Of a stretch of 64,000 nucleotides of DNA, positions 42,585 through 54,299 are shown piece by piece (position 1 is the stretch's first letter; every line of letters starts with the position of its first letter). Made by a program: the position numbers and the translations under genes. Source of the stretch: Trachythela sp. YZ-2020 (lineage: Eukaryota; Cnidaria; Anthozoa; Malacalcyonacea; Clavulariidae); contig JADLSH010000393.1 in assembly GCA_016169945.1 (NCBI GenBank), positions 7,271,501 to 7,335,500 of the forward strand, in the 5' to 3' direction. The notes below the pieces were generated by a model. The model saw only the letters and a program-made list of their open reading frames with translations, was not told where the DNA came from and did no database searches.

Positions 42585-45554
42585 ATGCCACTCAGCAAAG
42601 CAAAACGGTATTCTCGGTTTAATGTTGGGCACATGATGAAGGCGAAAAAAGAGTGCCAACAAGAGGCAGCCATTGCACACATTTCTGTCGTGGAATGCAA
42701 AAATACTGTAAATGCCTTATATGCCAAACGTAGAAGGCTTGAAAATAAGGTAAATGCAGTTTACTTTAACTTCTGATAGTATGTATGGTAGTTTATTTGG
42801 GCAAGTAAACATGTTCAAATTGCAATTATATAATGAATGAACACTAGAAGTTTTAAGAATATTAAAGGATGTTGGAAGTGCCTGAATCCCTCCTGGACCA
42901 GCTATGATTGTCGCATGCTGTTATCTTGGTTTGTCTATTGCCGGCCAGACAATTATCACTCACCAAGGTGTATTTCATCAAGGACTATTGTGTGATTTTG
43001 TTTCTCGTTTTAGATTGCTTCTCTAAATGAGAACATAAACAGCTTAGAGAATGATAAACAGACACTTGTACAACATCCAACTGCGATACTTAATAGGAAG
43101 CTGAAACCTACTACAAATAAAGGTATATTTTCTTGAATAATTCATGGTGGATCCGGCCTGACCCGACAAGGTGGGAGGGGGGCAGTACTATTTATATTTT
43201 CTTGAATAATTCATGGTGGATCCGGCCTGACCCGACAAGGTGGGAGGGGGGCAGTACTAAGTGGGGGCTGGTGATAAAACAGGATGTAGTTATATTGATC
43301 AACCCAGAGTGTATCATCACTGAGGACCACTGAAAGGGCTGTTATTAGAATATTTTTGAAAAATAGAATTGTCTAGATGGTCAAAGAGGCCGCCAAATAA
43401 ACCATTATTTTTATTATTAAGATGGCCAGTCGATGAACGCTGAAAGGACAAATATAAAAAGACGCAGTGAGACATTTAAAGCAGTGACTAGGATTCATGG
43501 TGGCTCACTTTCCAATGTAATGACTACACTTTCAGGTTTAGTTGATACAGTTACAACAAAATTTTCAGAGAAGGATTTAGTTAAGGTTATTTCTAAAAAA
43601 CCCAAGTTGTGTGAGAAGGTTTTTCCTAAGATTTACAATCACAAGCTTAAGGAATTTGAAGTGTCAGACCAAAACATGTTACGCAGTATCTCAACCTATT
43701 TTTGCAGGGGTGTGATGGGTAAGCGGAAATACAGGTCTGTGTATAAATCAATATCTTCAATGACATATAGCAGTAAGTCAACAATGCATAGTGTTAAAAG
43801 CAGGAAGCGAATTAAGGTCATGTCTTGCAATGTTGTTTGTTTAGTGCCATATGATACAAAGATGGCACATGTTAGGTCTTTGGAGATTGGTAAAGTGTGT
43901 TGTGTGAAGGAGGATTTTTCTTATGGGTTAGATGATTGTCAAAAAGTAGAAGGCTGTTACCGACATTTGACTGACTATTTACCTCTGTTAGCAAACTTTT
44001 ATCTTAAACTGGCTGAGGTTTCAGGAGAAACTCTCTTGTGGTTTGATGACGATATTAACAATTTTCATGTAGTTTTGGGTGGGGATGGGGCCCCATTCGG
44101 AAAAGACAGCACTGCCTGTACCTGGCTCATTAGTTTTATCAATCGGGGCAAAAGCATATTGAGTAATACAGAAAATTTCATGATTTTCGGAGCTAACTGT
44201 GAAGAAAACTCAGTTGTTATTGTGCGCTACGTAAAATTTCTTCTACATGAAATAACTGAAATTGAGAAAAAAGTGTTTAATATACATGGAACAAATGTTA
44301 GGTTCACTTTTTCTGAATTTCCAAATGATTTGAAGATGATGGCATTTTTAGCCGGTGAATTGTCAGTTAGTGCAAAATATTTTTCAACCTATGCCAATGT
44401 CAACATCGACAATTGTGATGAAACAAATGGGACATTTGGCTCAGAACCTGGTTGTACATGGCAACCATGGTCATATAACAAGAGAGTTCAAGTTTCGAAG
44501 AAGGTTAAAAAGCTTAAAGAAAAGGTTGAAAAACAAAAATGTTCTTCCAAAACAAAGAGGGGTAAAATAACTAGATTTATTGCCGACGAAAAAAGCCGAC
44601 AGGAATTTGAGCCCTTACTCGGACATTTTCTAGACCGAGCCCACATAGACCCATTACATGTCAAGAATAATGCTTGCCAGCAGATTTTTAAGCTAATCCT
44701 ATATCATAGCATTGGTAAGTCAAATATAGCTTCCAATGTAGCTCATTTTAATGATGTATCAAACTCAACAGCTTTCTGTCGACTTGTAAATTGTCTCTCG
44801 AAGACTGCAAAGTTAGTTCGTCTTGCCAAGAAGGTGAAGCGATGGTTTAATGACACCAAAGCGACTGGTCAAGATTTCCAATATAGATTTACGGGGCAAG
44901 ATTCTAGACTGTTTTTACATAATTTCATGTTTATCATTGACTCCCTCAAAGAAGTGAGTGATACTGAGAGACAAGAATTTGCTCTTCATACTTTTGCATA
45001 TATTTGTTTGCAGTTAAGGGAAAGCGTCTCAGTTTTTTGTAGAGTGGTAAATGTTTCAGTATCAGACAGAGTTGTTGAAGCAATACTGTACAAATTTCTT
45101 TCGAGCGTGTTGTCTATTTACACGATCAGTTTCTCCTACAATTTGGAATGTTAGTCACCTTATCTCTGCTCGTGCTTTGCAGGTCTTTGAGAAGTACCAG
45201 TTGGGTTTAAATGCTGTCTCAATGGAGGGTCGTGAATCAAAACATGTAGCTATTGCTAGGTACAGCCGAAACACTACCTTTTCAGGTAGGTGGTGGCAGA
45301 TTTTCCGTTATGAGTTTGTTCAGTTAGTCTGGTTGAGAGAGAGGGGCTATTATTTGGCTGATAACATTGCATACAAGCAAACATACATTCCATCAAGATT
45401 TACATTAGGTGAATCCTGTAACTGTGGATTTCATAAGAGTTCCCAAGAGAAGTGTTACTATTGCTCACACAAGTACAGAAAAGGTATTGAAGACAGTGTT
45501 CTTGCTGGTAAACTGCTTGTGGACAAGAAACTCGTTGGTAAATCACAGAAGTGA
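42585..45554 (+). CDS. putative transposase of the CACGGTGG element, three exons, one frameshift
   Basis: Exons: 42585-42749 (start MPLSKAKRYSRFNVGHMMKA, after a tttgtag acceptor), 43014-43122 (coiled coil) and 43422-45554, with GT/AG borders and compatible phases. The large exon contains LGGDGAPFGKDSTACTWLIS, FSEFPNDLKMMAFLAGELSV, KSRQEFEPLLGHFLDRAHID, YRFTGQDSRLFLHNFMF, then in the next frame AVSMEGRESKHVAIARYSRN, QLVWLRERGYYL and a terminal cysteine cluster (CNCGFH ... CYYCSH). I know this as a many-copy cnidarian family of transposon type; the GGDGAPFGKD and RAHIDPLHLKN-like blocks are its signature. Conserved Asp residues there are candidate catalytic acids. A frameshift near 45045-45070 splits the frame, so this copy is probably dead unless it is a sequencing error. 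A possible extra first exon starts near 42277. Confidence 0.7.
43123..43262. repeat. 70-bp tandem duplication in an intron
   Basis: tatattttcttgaataattc and the following GC-rich segment (cctgacccgacaaggtggga) occur twice with a 70-bp period in intron 2 of the putative transposase gene. Confidence 0.9.
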
Positions 45555-45594
45555 AGGACATGTTACATATTAAATTTGTTCATTATATCAGGAT

Positions 45595-45800
45595 TTGCAA
45601 TGTTTAATAGTTTATGCTATTCATATACCTGCAAGTCAGGTTTTTATTCAAAACATTGCCTATACTGTACTTGAAATTCAAACTTGTATAAGAAATTATC
45701 TGCAATGTTAATAGATAATGCTATTTATATACCTGCAAAGCAGGCTTCTATTTAAAACATTGAACATTACATACCTGAAATTCAGGCTTTAAAATTACAA
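45595..45800. repeat. ~104-bp direct duplication with small hairpins
   Basis: The segment tgcaatgttaatagataatg with tataccTGcaaagCAggc follows a diverged copy 104 bp upstream. Each copy carries short inverted motifs (cctgcaagtcagg, cctgcaaagcagg, cctgaaattcagg). It lies just 3' of the transposase gene and may be part of its 3' end. Confidence 0.6.
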
Positions 45801-45948
45801 ATATCCTTATTTTAATGGATTTTTTATAATTTAACAAAATATTTATATCTATGTTGTATAACGTTACCTGTTTTTTGAAGAGTTTGTGTTTGTTTTAATC
45901 ATATATGCCTAAGAAATTGACCCTAGTGATGATTAATATTGCATATTC

Positions 45949-46034
45949 CTAGACAGAGTAAAATAAAATAGATTAACCCTTTCAAGTGGGAATGTGTGCC
46001 AATGCACCCTACTTGGCTATTTTACTCTGTCTAG
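45949..46034. repeat. 86-bp hairpin element with 17-bp perfect ends
   Basis: ctagacagagtaaaata at 45949-45965 and its exact inverse at 46018-46034. The loop includes gtgccaatgcaccctacttg. A related half (caaatgcgccctactttagt ... tttactctgtttag) occurs at about 53700-53775, and shorter related strings at 46138 and 46556. Likely a tiny MITE family. Confidence 0.7.
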
Positions 46035-46059
46035 TATCACACAATTTTATTCATAAAGG

Positions 46060-47109
46060 GGAGAGGTCTGACAATAAATAAGTTAATCGAATTAATGCAT
46101 AATACTTTACCCTTCACCAGTAACATCTGGCAATAGGCAGAGTAAAATTTAAGGCAGATTAACTATCTGTTAAGCTTCTAAAGGTGCAACATGACCTCTC
46201 TCTCCCTAGCTAGCCACTCTCTGATTCTGCTCGACAGGGCTGCATAATATAGCGGACCACAGGACCATTGATCCCATAAAATTTAGAGGTAAAGCAATTT
46301 CCTCCAGGCCCCAGGCTTTGGGGGGGGGGGGTAAAATATTTATGTTTTTTGGGGAAAGCACTGTAGCCTGAAATAAAGTGGGAAAAGTCCCACAAAAACA
46401 ATGAACATGTCCTTGTACGGGAATTTTTTTTGACGGGGGGGAGGCAATGGAGGGCCCCCAAATTGCAGAAATTCTTTTCGTTGGCCTTGCGGTCCCAGAA
46501 AATAAAATATATTATGCAGCCCTGCTGCTCGACCAGGGGAGAGTGACCGACTCTTGTGGCTTACTCTGTTTTAACAGTGGTGCTGGTAAGTGTCAGTAAA
46601 TTGATGATCAGTTTATTTCCTGACTTCGAGGAGTTCCTTTAAATAATTCCTCAAAAAATATGAAAAGGTTCAAAACTTCCTGTTTCATTGACCAATAAAA
46701 TTTGATATTCCATTTTTGTGCAATCTTACAGGTCATGATAGTGTCAAGGTACTTTTCAAATTCTTGCTTGTTTATAGGAATTCCTCAAAGTGATTCCCAT
46801 GAACTGATCAACATTCTTCAAAAACTTCAGTCAAGGCGACTGCAATAAGCAACAAATGTTTGCACAAAATTTACCAATTGTCAACCAAGTACGTTATAGG
46901 TGCTTCTTGCTGATTATATAACAAATAACAGATAACACAAGTTTGGTCTATTCCAAATGGCAGCAAGTCTGTAATATACAAGTTTTGTTCCCATCAGAAG
47001 TTATGGAGAGGGAAACCTGCCTTGTTCCATACTCCATAATGAAAAGAGACACAAAATTGCCCAGTCTTTATGTTGTAGGTAAAAGAAAACTCTTTGCTGC
47101 AGCTTACAA
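46060..47109. other. no gene seen; G-run tract
   Basis: Non-coding space between the convergent genes. Contains a run of ten or more G near 46320-46332 and a second G/T-rich stretch near 46425-46445. Confidence 0.4.
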
Positions 47110-47733
47110 TTACACGGGCTTTACCATGCGTTCTTCCAGCCAGAATTTTTTAAAGAAGCCTTTCACATTTGTTTCAGAGTAGCCACTCAACAATGATAAA
47201 AATACAATAACAGCTGTCCTTGATGAAAAGGACATAACATTCCGATTCTTGTTATCGTTGTAAAAAACATTATTAGTAATTTCCTCTTTTCGGGAGTGCT
47301 GCACTGAAGTTTTAAGTGCAAAGAACATCTCAGAAGGAAAATTTCTAACGATTTCACCTTGATATGGATGCCTGATGCTAATTTTCCCAGACAATCGGTT
47401 GCTTATCTTTTTTAGCCATTGTTTGCTTTCGGCATTAAATATAGTTGCACAATTAACAGTTCTGTTCAACAGTATCTTCATGGGGTCACTTGGAGGTTGA
47501 AATGCAAAGAATGATGTTTCAATAAATTTTTCGACACACTTTTTAAATCCTGCTGTGTTTGTTCCCAAGTCAAGGCCATCCAACGCTTCTAAACAGCGGT
47601 TGATGGTCGTAGCAAGATTTGCATTATTATTAGCAGAATCGTTGTCTTTGGAATCGCTCGTTTCACCTGAAGTTTCAGCCAGAAATTCAGAAAGAACTTC
47701 TTCCGCACTCATATGATAAAGAACTGACGCCAT
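47110..47733 (-). CDS. second gene of the CACGGTGG element, unknown function
   Basis: Open from a start at 47733 (MASVLYHMSAEEVLSEFLAE) to a stop at 47110, about 207 residues; an upstream in-frame start at 47784 is possible, but the 47733 start follows a region resembling the opposite sub-terminus. Features: an acidic Ser/Asn/Asp stretch after residue 20, then TTINRCLEALDGLDLGTNTA and a mostly helical C-terminal half with KWLEERMVKPV-like basic end. No domain recognised. It converges on the transposase-like gene and sits within the same terminal repeats, so it is probably the element's second protein. Confidence 0.6.
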   Translation of the reverse strand: MASVLYHMSAEEVLSEFLAETSGETSDSKDNDSANNNANLATTINRCLEALDGLDLGTNTAGFKKCVEKFIETSFFAFQPPSDPMKILLNRTVNCATIFNAESKQWLKKISNRLSGKISIRHPYQGEIVRNFPSEMFFALKTSVQHSRKEEITNNVFYNDNKNRNVMSFSSRTAVIVFLSLLSGYSETNVKGFFKKFWLEERMVKPV

Positions 47734-47826
47734 TTTGAATTTATAAATATAAGTTTGCAAAGGAATCCGCTGCGCATATAGCATCGCAGACCATTGCTGG
47801 ATTTTGATGTCAGCACGGCCACCGTG

Positions 47827-47921
47827 GAAAGGGGACTGAAACTGACGTAGTAACCGCGCAGTGTTAGCGTATCAGAGGACTGAAACTGACGTACGAATGG
47901 CATGAATGACTGACGTGATTC
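47827..47921. repeat. 44-bp minisatellite, right part
   Basis: Units at 47834 and 47878 (gactgaaactgacgta) are 44 bp apart and in the same orientation as the left part at 42081. Confidence 0.85.
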
Positions 47922-48369
47922 CTAAGTGATCTAACGGTTGGAACTTATTGTTCCAAGTAAACAAACCAAGCTCACTGGTTTCAATCGACATCAACCAACC
48001 CAGAAATCAACCAAAATCAAAACTCGAAGAAACACAGAGAAACTTAAGCATTAGATATTACCTCGTTCTTTAAAGGGTTTATTATAATTCTTGCATATTA
48101 TGTTTTATGTTTGTGAATGCCGATGGCTGAAACCATGTGTTCTAACATTGGAATCAACAGCATGGTATAGTGCATCTGACTAATTGAAGTGAGTATCCAG
48201 GTTTATAATTATCGTAACTTTAATTTATTTAAATTATCAAAATGATTAACAATATCAAATGGATAAAATTTGAAAGTGTATATAACAGAGAAAATAAACA
48301 TTTGAAATAGTAAAAGAATAAACCTATGTTAACACATTTTGGTCAGCAATTATTTTTGCATGCACTTTT
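47922..48369. other. no gene seen
   Basis: AT-rich spacer between the minisatellite and the truncated end of the Penelope-like element. Nothing supported. Confidence 0.4.
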
Positions 48370-51300
48370 TTTGTTTGTTAGTAGCATAGTATGTAGTTTA
48401 GTAGAGTTACAATAAGTTTCGGCTTTGATGAGTCCTTTAAAATGTTACGTGGATGGTTGGAGGAGAAATGTGGATACATGTATTTATGGTTAGGTTTTTG
48501 GTAAATTTGATAATGTATTTTGTTAAAGAGGATTGAATAGTGGTTAAGAGAGATTGAGAGGTCTAAGTAATGAACATTGTGTTAGTTAGAGGTAAAAGTT
48601 ATAGGAATTTGTCTGGGGTGAAAAGAAATAAGATTGTTAATAATTTTGTCATGGTTAGCCTCATTAGTTAACAAAAAACTGTTGTCTATGTATCGTGTAA
48701 AAAGACTGTCAATGTTGGTAGAGTTTAAAAAATCAAATTTGTTCAAAAGTAAAACTAAATCTGCCATTTGTCGACTGTGGTAACTACCCATTGCTATGCC
48801 TTGTGTCTGTTTATAAACGTCATTTCCTATAGTAAAAAAATTTTGGTTATGAATAAAATCGTTCAAGTTAAGTAAAAAGTCTCTGTAAAAAGTAGAATTT
48901 TTAAGTAATTTGCAACTCTTAATTATAGTGTTAACGGTGTCCGGAAAAGTTATGTCCGTGTATAAGGATGAAAAATCAAAGGTTGTAAGTCGGAAGTTGT
49001 TAATGTCTGTTATATGTTGTTGTTAAAATATAGAACAACGGTAACTCCAAAAATAAACATTTTAATAGATCGAGCTCTCGACTATGTTTTAGTCATCATC
49101 AGGAATGATGCAAGGTTACATTACATAGATATATATAGTGAAGATAAGAAGATTAAAAGTAATTGGATATATAGTTATATACAAGATTAGTTAAATATTA
49201 TCAGTTCTTTCGATGCTTTTGTTCCATGATTAAGTTCAGGTTTAAGGCGTCGAATGGCGAGTGATTCTTTAAAAAGCAATAAGGACCAGTGATCAGCTTT
49301 ATCGATAACCTTTGAGTTGTTAAATATAAATTCTGGTAGTACTATAAAGGATGTAGTTGGGTTAGTCTCGTTGTCAGGATAAAGTTCTAAAATGGATTTG
49401 ATATGTTGGAACTGTTCGCATGATTGTATGTGGCAGATTTATCGTCCAGTGAGTGTTCTTTGATTCTGGTGTAGAAGCAATGATCCGTTTTATCGATATA
49501 TCTACTTCTACATCCAGGGCAGGTAAATTCGTATACTACAGAGCTATGGTATTTTGTCGGTGTCTTGGGTAGCCTGGATACAAGCTCTTGTCCACCGTGC
49601 ACATAAAATCTGCAGTACTGAAAACCTTTTGAAAGATGAACTACAACACATCAAAAACTTTATGTAATGGAATGGTTTCCCTCGAAAAACTAACACAAAA
49701 ACTAATAGAACAATTTAAACTGTCTTTAACAACCAGGATATCCACCAAAATAACCCTGATACTGATCCAACTAACGCCGTCCTTAAAATTTGGCTACCTT
49801 TACCCTATCTTGGTAAATATGGTTCCTGACTAACCCACTCATTCATATGCAGAATAACCCCTCTCCTGAGACGAAAATGCAAATTTATCATTAATTGGAA
49901 AAATACTAACAGCAACTCCTTCCTTTCCAACAAAGACAAGACACCAACAAAATACCATAGCTCTGTAGTATACGAATTTACCTGCCCTAGATGTGGAAGT
50001 AAATATAACGGTAAAACGGATTGTTGCTTCTACACCAGAATCAACGAACACTCACTGGACGATAAATCTGAAGTTTTTAACCACATACAATCATGTGAAC
50101 AGCTCCAACATATCAAATCCATTTTAGAACTTTATCCTGACGACGAGACTAACCCAACTACATCCTTTATAGTACTACCATAACAACTCAAAGGTTATCG
50201 ATACAGCTGATCACTGGTCCTTATTACTTGTTAAATAATCGCTCTCCATTCGACGCCTGAAACCTGAACTTAATCATGGAACAAAAGCATCGAAAGAACT
50301 GATAATATTTAACTAATCTTGTATATAACTATATCAAATTACTTTTAATCTTCTTATCTTCACTATATATATCTATGTAATGTAACCTTGCATCATTCCC
50401 AATGATGACTAAAACATAGTCGAAAGCTCAATCTATTAAAATGTTTATTTTCAGAGTTACCGTTATTCTATATTTTATCAAAATACTCAGTGGTTCTCGT
50501 AATGTTGTTGTTGTAGTAGGTCTATTAGTTCGGAGGAATTATAAATTAAAGGAAACCATTTGTTTTGAGAAATAATAAGATTGTCTAGTTCTGTACCTAA
50601 CAGTTTGGAAACGTTTGAAGCAGTCCAGGAGTGAGCGGTAATGATAGGTCGGCCAGTTAGTTGATTAAGGTTGTCAGGAGAAGCAGGAGAGGAGAGTTTA
50701 TGCACTTTAGGAACAAGTTTCATGTAAGGTATTTGAGTGCTAGTGGGTTGTAAATGGTTAAGTAAGGGTTTATTGTACGTTGTTAGAAGTATGTCAAATC
50801 TTGTTTTAAGTTTGTTCAGAAGATTGTTGCTGTCTGTAATATGTCATTTTTTGTTGAAATCAGGTGTAAGTTTGTATGTTTGCGTGTTCCTTAAAATGTC
50901 ATTTGTATTCGTTGGTAAACCAAGTTGTAGGAATGTCTTGGTTGTTTTGTAGGTTTTGTAAAATGTCAAAAGTTGAAGGTTCAATGTTGGTAAGGTTAGT
51001 GTTACTTACATTAAAATTTATAGTGGATAGATATTCAATCAAATGTAAATTAAATCACTACCTACTTTGCTCTTGTGTTAGTAGAGAGGTAGGATTAATA
51101 TTGCATGAGTATGGATGGTTTCTTTTCATAATTCTCGATTTAATAGGGTTTTTCATTTTAGCGTTGATTTTATGTATCCATTGTTTTACAAATCTTTTTT
51201 GTGGGCTTTTCCCTTTCAGCTCTTTTACTTTGTTTTTGCATTGTGCAAATTCTTCATTTTTTAGATTGATGTTTTCTGTTTTCAAAGAATCGATGCATTC

Positions 51301-51640
51301 CAATGTGGTAGCATCTGATTGGTCTTTGGAGTTAGTGAAAAACGAGGTAGATGCGTTTGCCTCAGAATTTTTGTATGTTTCTTTATTGACAGAAAGTTGC
51401 AGGTTATAAATAATGGTATTGTTGTATTCCCGGATTTTTTCTAGGTTATGTATTTCTATGAGTTTTTTCTTTTGGTTTGGTTTGAGGCTTTTGTTTGATT
51501 TGACTTCTCTAAACCAATGTTTTTTTCTATTTAATGTATTAAAACTGATCTTAGGCTTTTTCTTTTCTTTTTGTTTTGTTTTCTTTTTAATTTGTATTTC
51601 AATATTTTCTTTTTGTTTTTCTCTTGTTTTTTACTAGCGG
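48370..51640 (-). pseudogene. Penelope-like element reverse-transcriptase ORF, interrupted
   Basis: Read on the minus strand: a basic, Asn/Lys-rich N-terminal region (51640-50750, including KSPQKRFVKQWIHKINAKMK), then MKLVPKVHKLSSPASPDNL, LTGRPIITAHSWTASNVSKL and NSSELIDLLQQQH. It is broken at 50512 and resumes at 49013 with INNFRLTTFDFSSLYTDI (first catalytic Asp), YKQTQGIAMGSYHSRQMADL and FTRYIDN, then HYLDLSISLNHYSI and QKPNHKYMYPHFSSNHP to about 48370. These are Penelope-like element RT blocks. The Y-x-D-D catalytic box reads YIDN, and an in-frame stop follows ITFTSN. The GIY-YIG nuclease of this copy is missing. Non-functional. Confidence 0.8.
49025..50501. mobile_element. Penelope-like remnant made of two inverted GIY-YIG-containing arms
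   Basis: An insertion flanked by the 11-bp duplication atgttgttgtt (49014-49024 and 50502-50512) inside the RT of another Penelope-like element. The left arm (49025 to about 49620) and right arm (about 49840-50501) are inverted copies. Each carries a GIY-YIG-type endonuclease with VVYEFTCPGC on the minus strand and EFTCPRC with TRINEHSLDDKS on the plus strand. The outer arms share the motif around ctgatgatgactaaaacat. Inverted terminal copies are a known Penelope arrangement; here only the arms and a ~220-bp centre remain. Both nuclease frames have shifts. Confidence 0.75.
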
Positions 51641-52280
51641 TGGCATTATCGCTTTGAGTATGATTAATCTGAGGTAAGTTGATAGGTGTAGTTATCGCTA
51701 TTTCTTTATCTGGTTGATTTAGTAGTTTTCTTTAAAAAAAATATATTGAATTACTGTTCCTTCGAGGCATTCTTGAAACTCTATATAGGTTATACAAATG
51801 GAATTATATTAATATCTATTAGTAAGTTTAAAATTATAATAGGAGTTATTCCATGAGTTATGAGATTTCTATATTTATAGCATGTACTGTAGAAATGCAA
51901 ATAAGATAAAAATGAAAATTTTGTTGGTCAGCACACCTGATACCATTCATAGATTTGACTAGAACTAATGTTTTGTATCCCTACTGCAGATACAATGTCA
52001 TATTTGTTTACAATGGGCTTGTATAAATTTATACATTTGTAGATCACTAGCAATATCTATGTGGTTTTTAAAGAGTGTTGATAGAATCCCTTTTCAGGGT
52101 TTCTATATCGACAAAAAGTGGAGCGTATTATGTATAGTTGGAGTCCGTTAATGTATAGTTAAGGTTGAGTAATGAGGGAGCGACTTCTGCAAAGCAGCAC
52201 AGCACGCTTCTGCCTTGTTCTTAAAATAAAATAAAATAAAATAAATAATGAATGAAATTATAATAGTGATAATTGTAAAA
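51641..52280. other. no gene seen
   Basis: Upstream flank of the Penelope-like element, ending in an (aaaat)n short repeat at about 52225-52245. No coding support. Confidence 0.4.
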
Positions 52281-53269
52281 CATTAAAATAAATTTAAGGT
52301 TAAACTATTTATTGTATAAATTTTTTTTAGGCTAGTTCAACTCTTTCTAAACGGCAGTGTCGAATATCAACCGCCAAAGGTTGATGACTTTGAGCGCTTG
52401 TATCTTTGGCGCCCCTCACCCAAAACGGATGGAAATACCACCAATCGATTCAGCAAACACACCTGTTCTTGGCTAATGCCAAACAAATCGCTAAACACAT
52501 ACACTTTACACATCTCTGTTAGTTTTAACACCTTTGTAATCTGATATTTATTATATTGTAAACTAATTATATATTCCGTACCTTTGGTCGATTATAACTT
52601 CTGTTTTAAACCGTGTGATTTTCGCTAATACACCGTTTTATAGAGCTTTAAAAACAGTACATACTGACCAACTTTCAAAGAAACACAATACAAAGTTACG
52701 GCGCAATTTGAAATGTAGCATAACGTCAAACTGTACTTTCAGACAAAAACAACCGGAAAAGGCCCAAAGACAAACAAATACTGTTGCTATGGTTTTTAAG
52801 TGGCCGGAATGAATTCCCCAGGGTACAATACCCTATATAAGATCTTTTTGTCTGGACTGAAGCGTGTGGGCAAACCATATATAGTCAAACCACAGATTAA
52901 TTATATACAGATAGGGAACACGCGTCGGAACCTTTGATGTTTGTGTCCCCAATGCTCCCCATGCTGACGCCATTTCCACGCGCCACGCAAACTGCTCTGG
53001 CAAGTGTCGTTTGCCGAATTTCCAGTCAAAAGCATAGGAAAACGCCGTTCGAAAGTAGAAAAATAAATATTTTTGCGAAGTTGCTCCACCGATCTTCATT
53101 TTGGGATTCAAATTTGAAACATAAATGGTAAGTGGTTAATTTTATGTCAAAAGATATACGTTTATAGGCTAAATACAAAGAAAAAATCAATAAAAACTTT
53201 GTACCGCATGGCCATATTTTACAATCTCGGTGTTTGTGAAGTTCTGCCAATGCGTCAAAGCATAGACTA

Positions 53270-53312
53270 TCCATTTGACCATAGTCTATGGTCTATGGTC
53301 TATGGTCAAAGA
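53270..53312. repeat. short tandem repeat around tagtctatggtc
   Basis: Four overlapping copies of tatggtc (ccatagtctatggtctatgg). It can pair with itself because ccatag and ctatgg are inverses. Confidence 0.7.
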
Positions 53313-54299
53313 GAAGCAGATGCCCATTTCGCTAAATTAATGGCCAAACGTATTGCTTTCCTGTCTTTTAAATTAGTGAGAAAGCATGGGTGCCGATTTG
53401 CAATAAACAACAATCGAATTTGAATATTTGATGGTGCTTTTCGACGTGTTGAGGAGGACTGTCAGTCAGTTATTCATCAGTTATTAATAGCCCAAAATAC
53501 ACATTGAAAATACCAGTGGCAGTGCAGTAACTGCTCATTGCTCAAGCAGCCATGTTTTTACTTTAAAACTTAAGCATTTGAAATAATTTTATATATATAT
53601 AATACTATTTTCATGAAATTTAATAATGTATTAAAGTTACTTTCTATATCAATCAATCAATGTAGTTAGTACCAAGGTAAGGGTAACCCCGGTGCCAAGC
53701 TGAACTTTGTTTAACCCATTAGCGTACAATATGCCCAAATGCGCCCTACTTTAGTATTTACTCTGTTTAGCACCAGATCATTTTACTAGTCAGTGCTGGT
53801 GGTTAGAGGTGGTGTACCTCGCATACACACCCCTTTCCTATTGCAGATTGCTACCCCTGCAGTACCCACTTTAGGGGGATAACTATGCAGGCATGCATAG
53901 GGGGGACACAGGTTCTGGGTCAGTAAATTCATCCCTGCATGTGTACAACTCGATGAATATAACTAGAGTAATGAGCTTAGCTGTTCACCTTCAATATCTT
54001 TTTCTGATAGTGTAACTTGTTCATTATTTTCCGTTTGCAGGCTGAAAGTTGCTGCTGGAACTGGCGTGGTGATGAAGTCAAAACCTATTAAAATTATTGG
54101 AATAGTTTACACATATTTAAAATGCTGCTACTGTGCCAGTGTGTTGTAAATGTTGTGTTTATACCTTCATTTGCAGAATTTTGTTGTGTGTTGTTGGAGT
54201 CAAACGTTTTCTTGTCTAGAATATTAAAGTTCATTTAAATATGCTATTAATAGCTACATAAATGATGCTAGTAAAATATGCAAATTGAACGGTTTGTAA

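Larger units (their letters stand above)
42121..47826. mobile_element. 5.7-kb DNA transposon with CACGGTGGCCGT ends and 3-bp GAA duplication
   Basis: The ends are CACGGTGGCCGT at 42121 and its inverse ending at 47826. GAA flanks both sides (42118-42120 and 47827-47829). CAC...GTG ends with a 3-bp duplication are CACTA/EnSpm-like. The interior holds a plus-strand transposase-like gene (42585-45554) and a minus-strand gene (47733-47110) whose 5' ends face the two termini. Both sub-terminal regions contain an ATGGCG followed by a codon string for M-S-A-E-E close to the expected start sites. Confidence 0.75.

Noticed and set aside
43433..44570. Second plus-strand frame at 44355-44570 overlapping the transposase-like exon
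   Set aside because: Shadow frame; the main frame carries the family motifs.
50737..51637. Long plus-strand frames rich in Phe/Leu/Ser at 50876-51409 and 51413-51637
   Set aside because: Antisense of the Lys/Asn-rich Penelope N-terminal region; the hydrophobic look comes from complementing AAA/AAT codons, not from a membrane protein.
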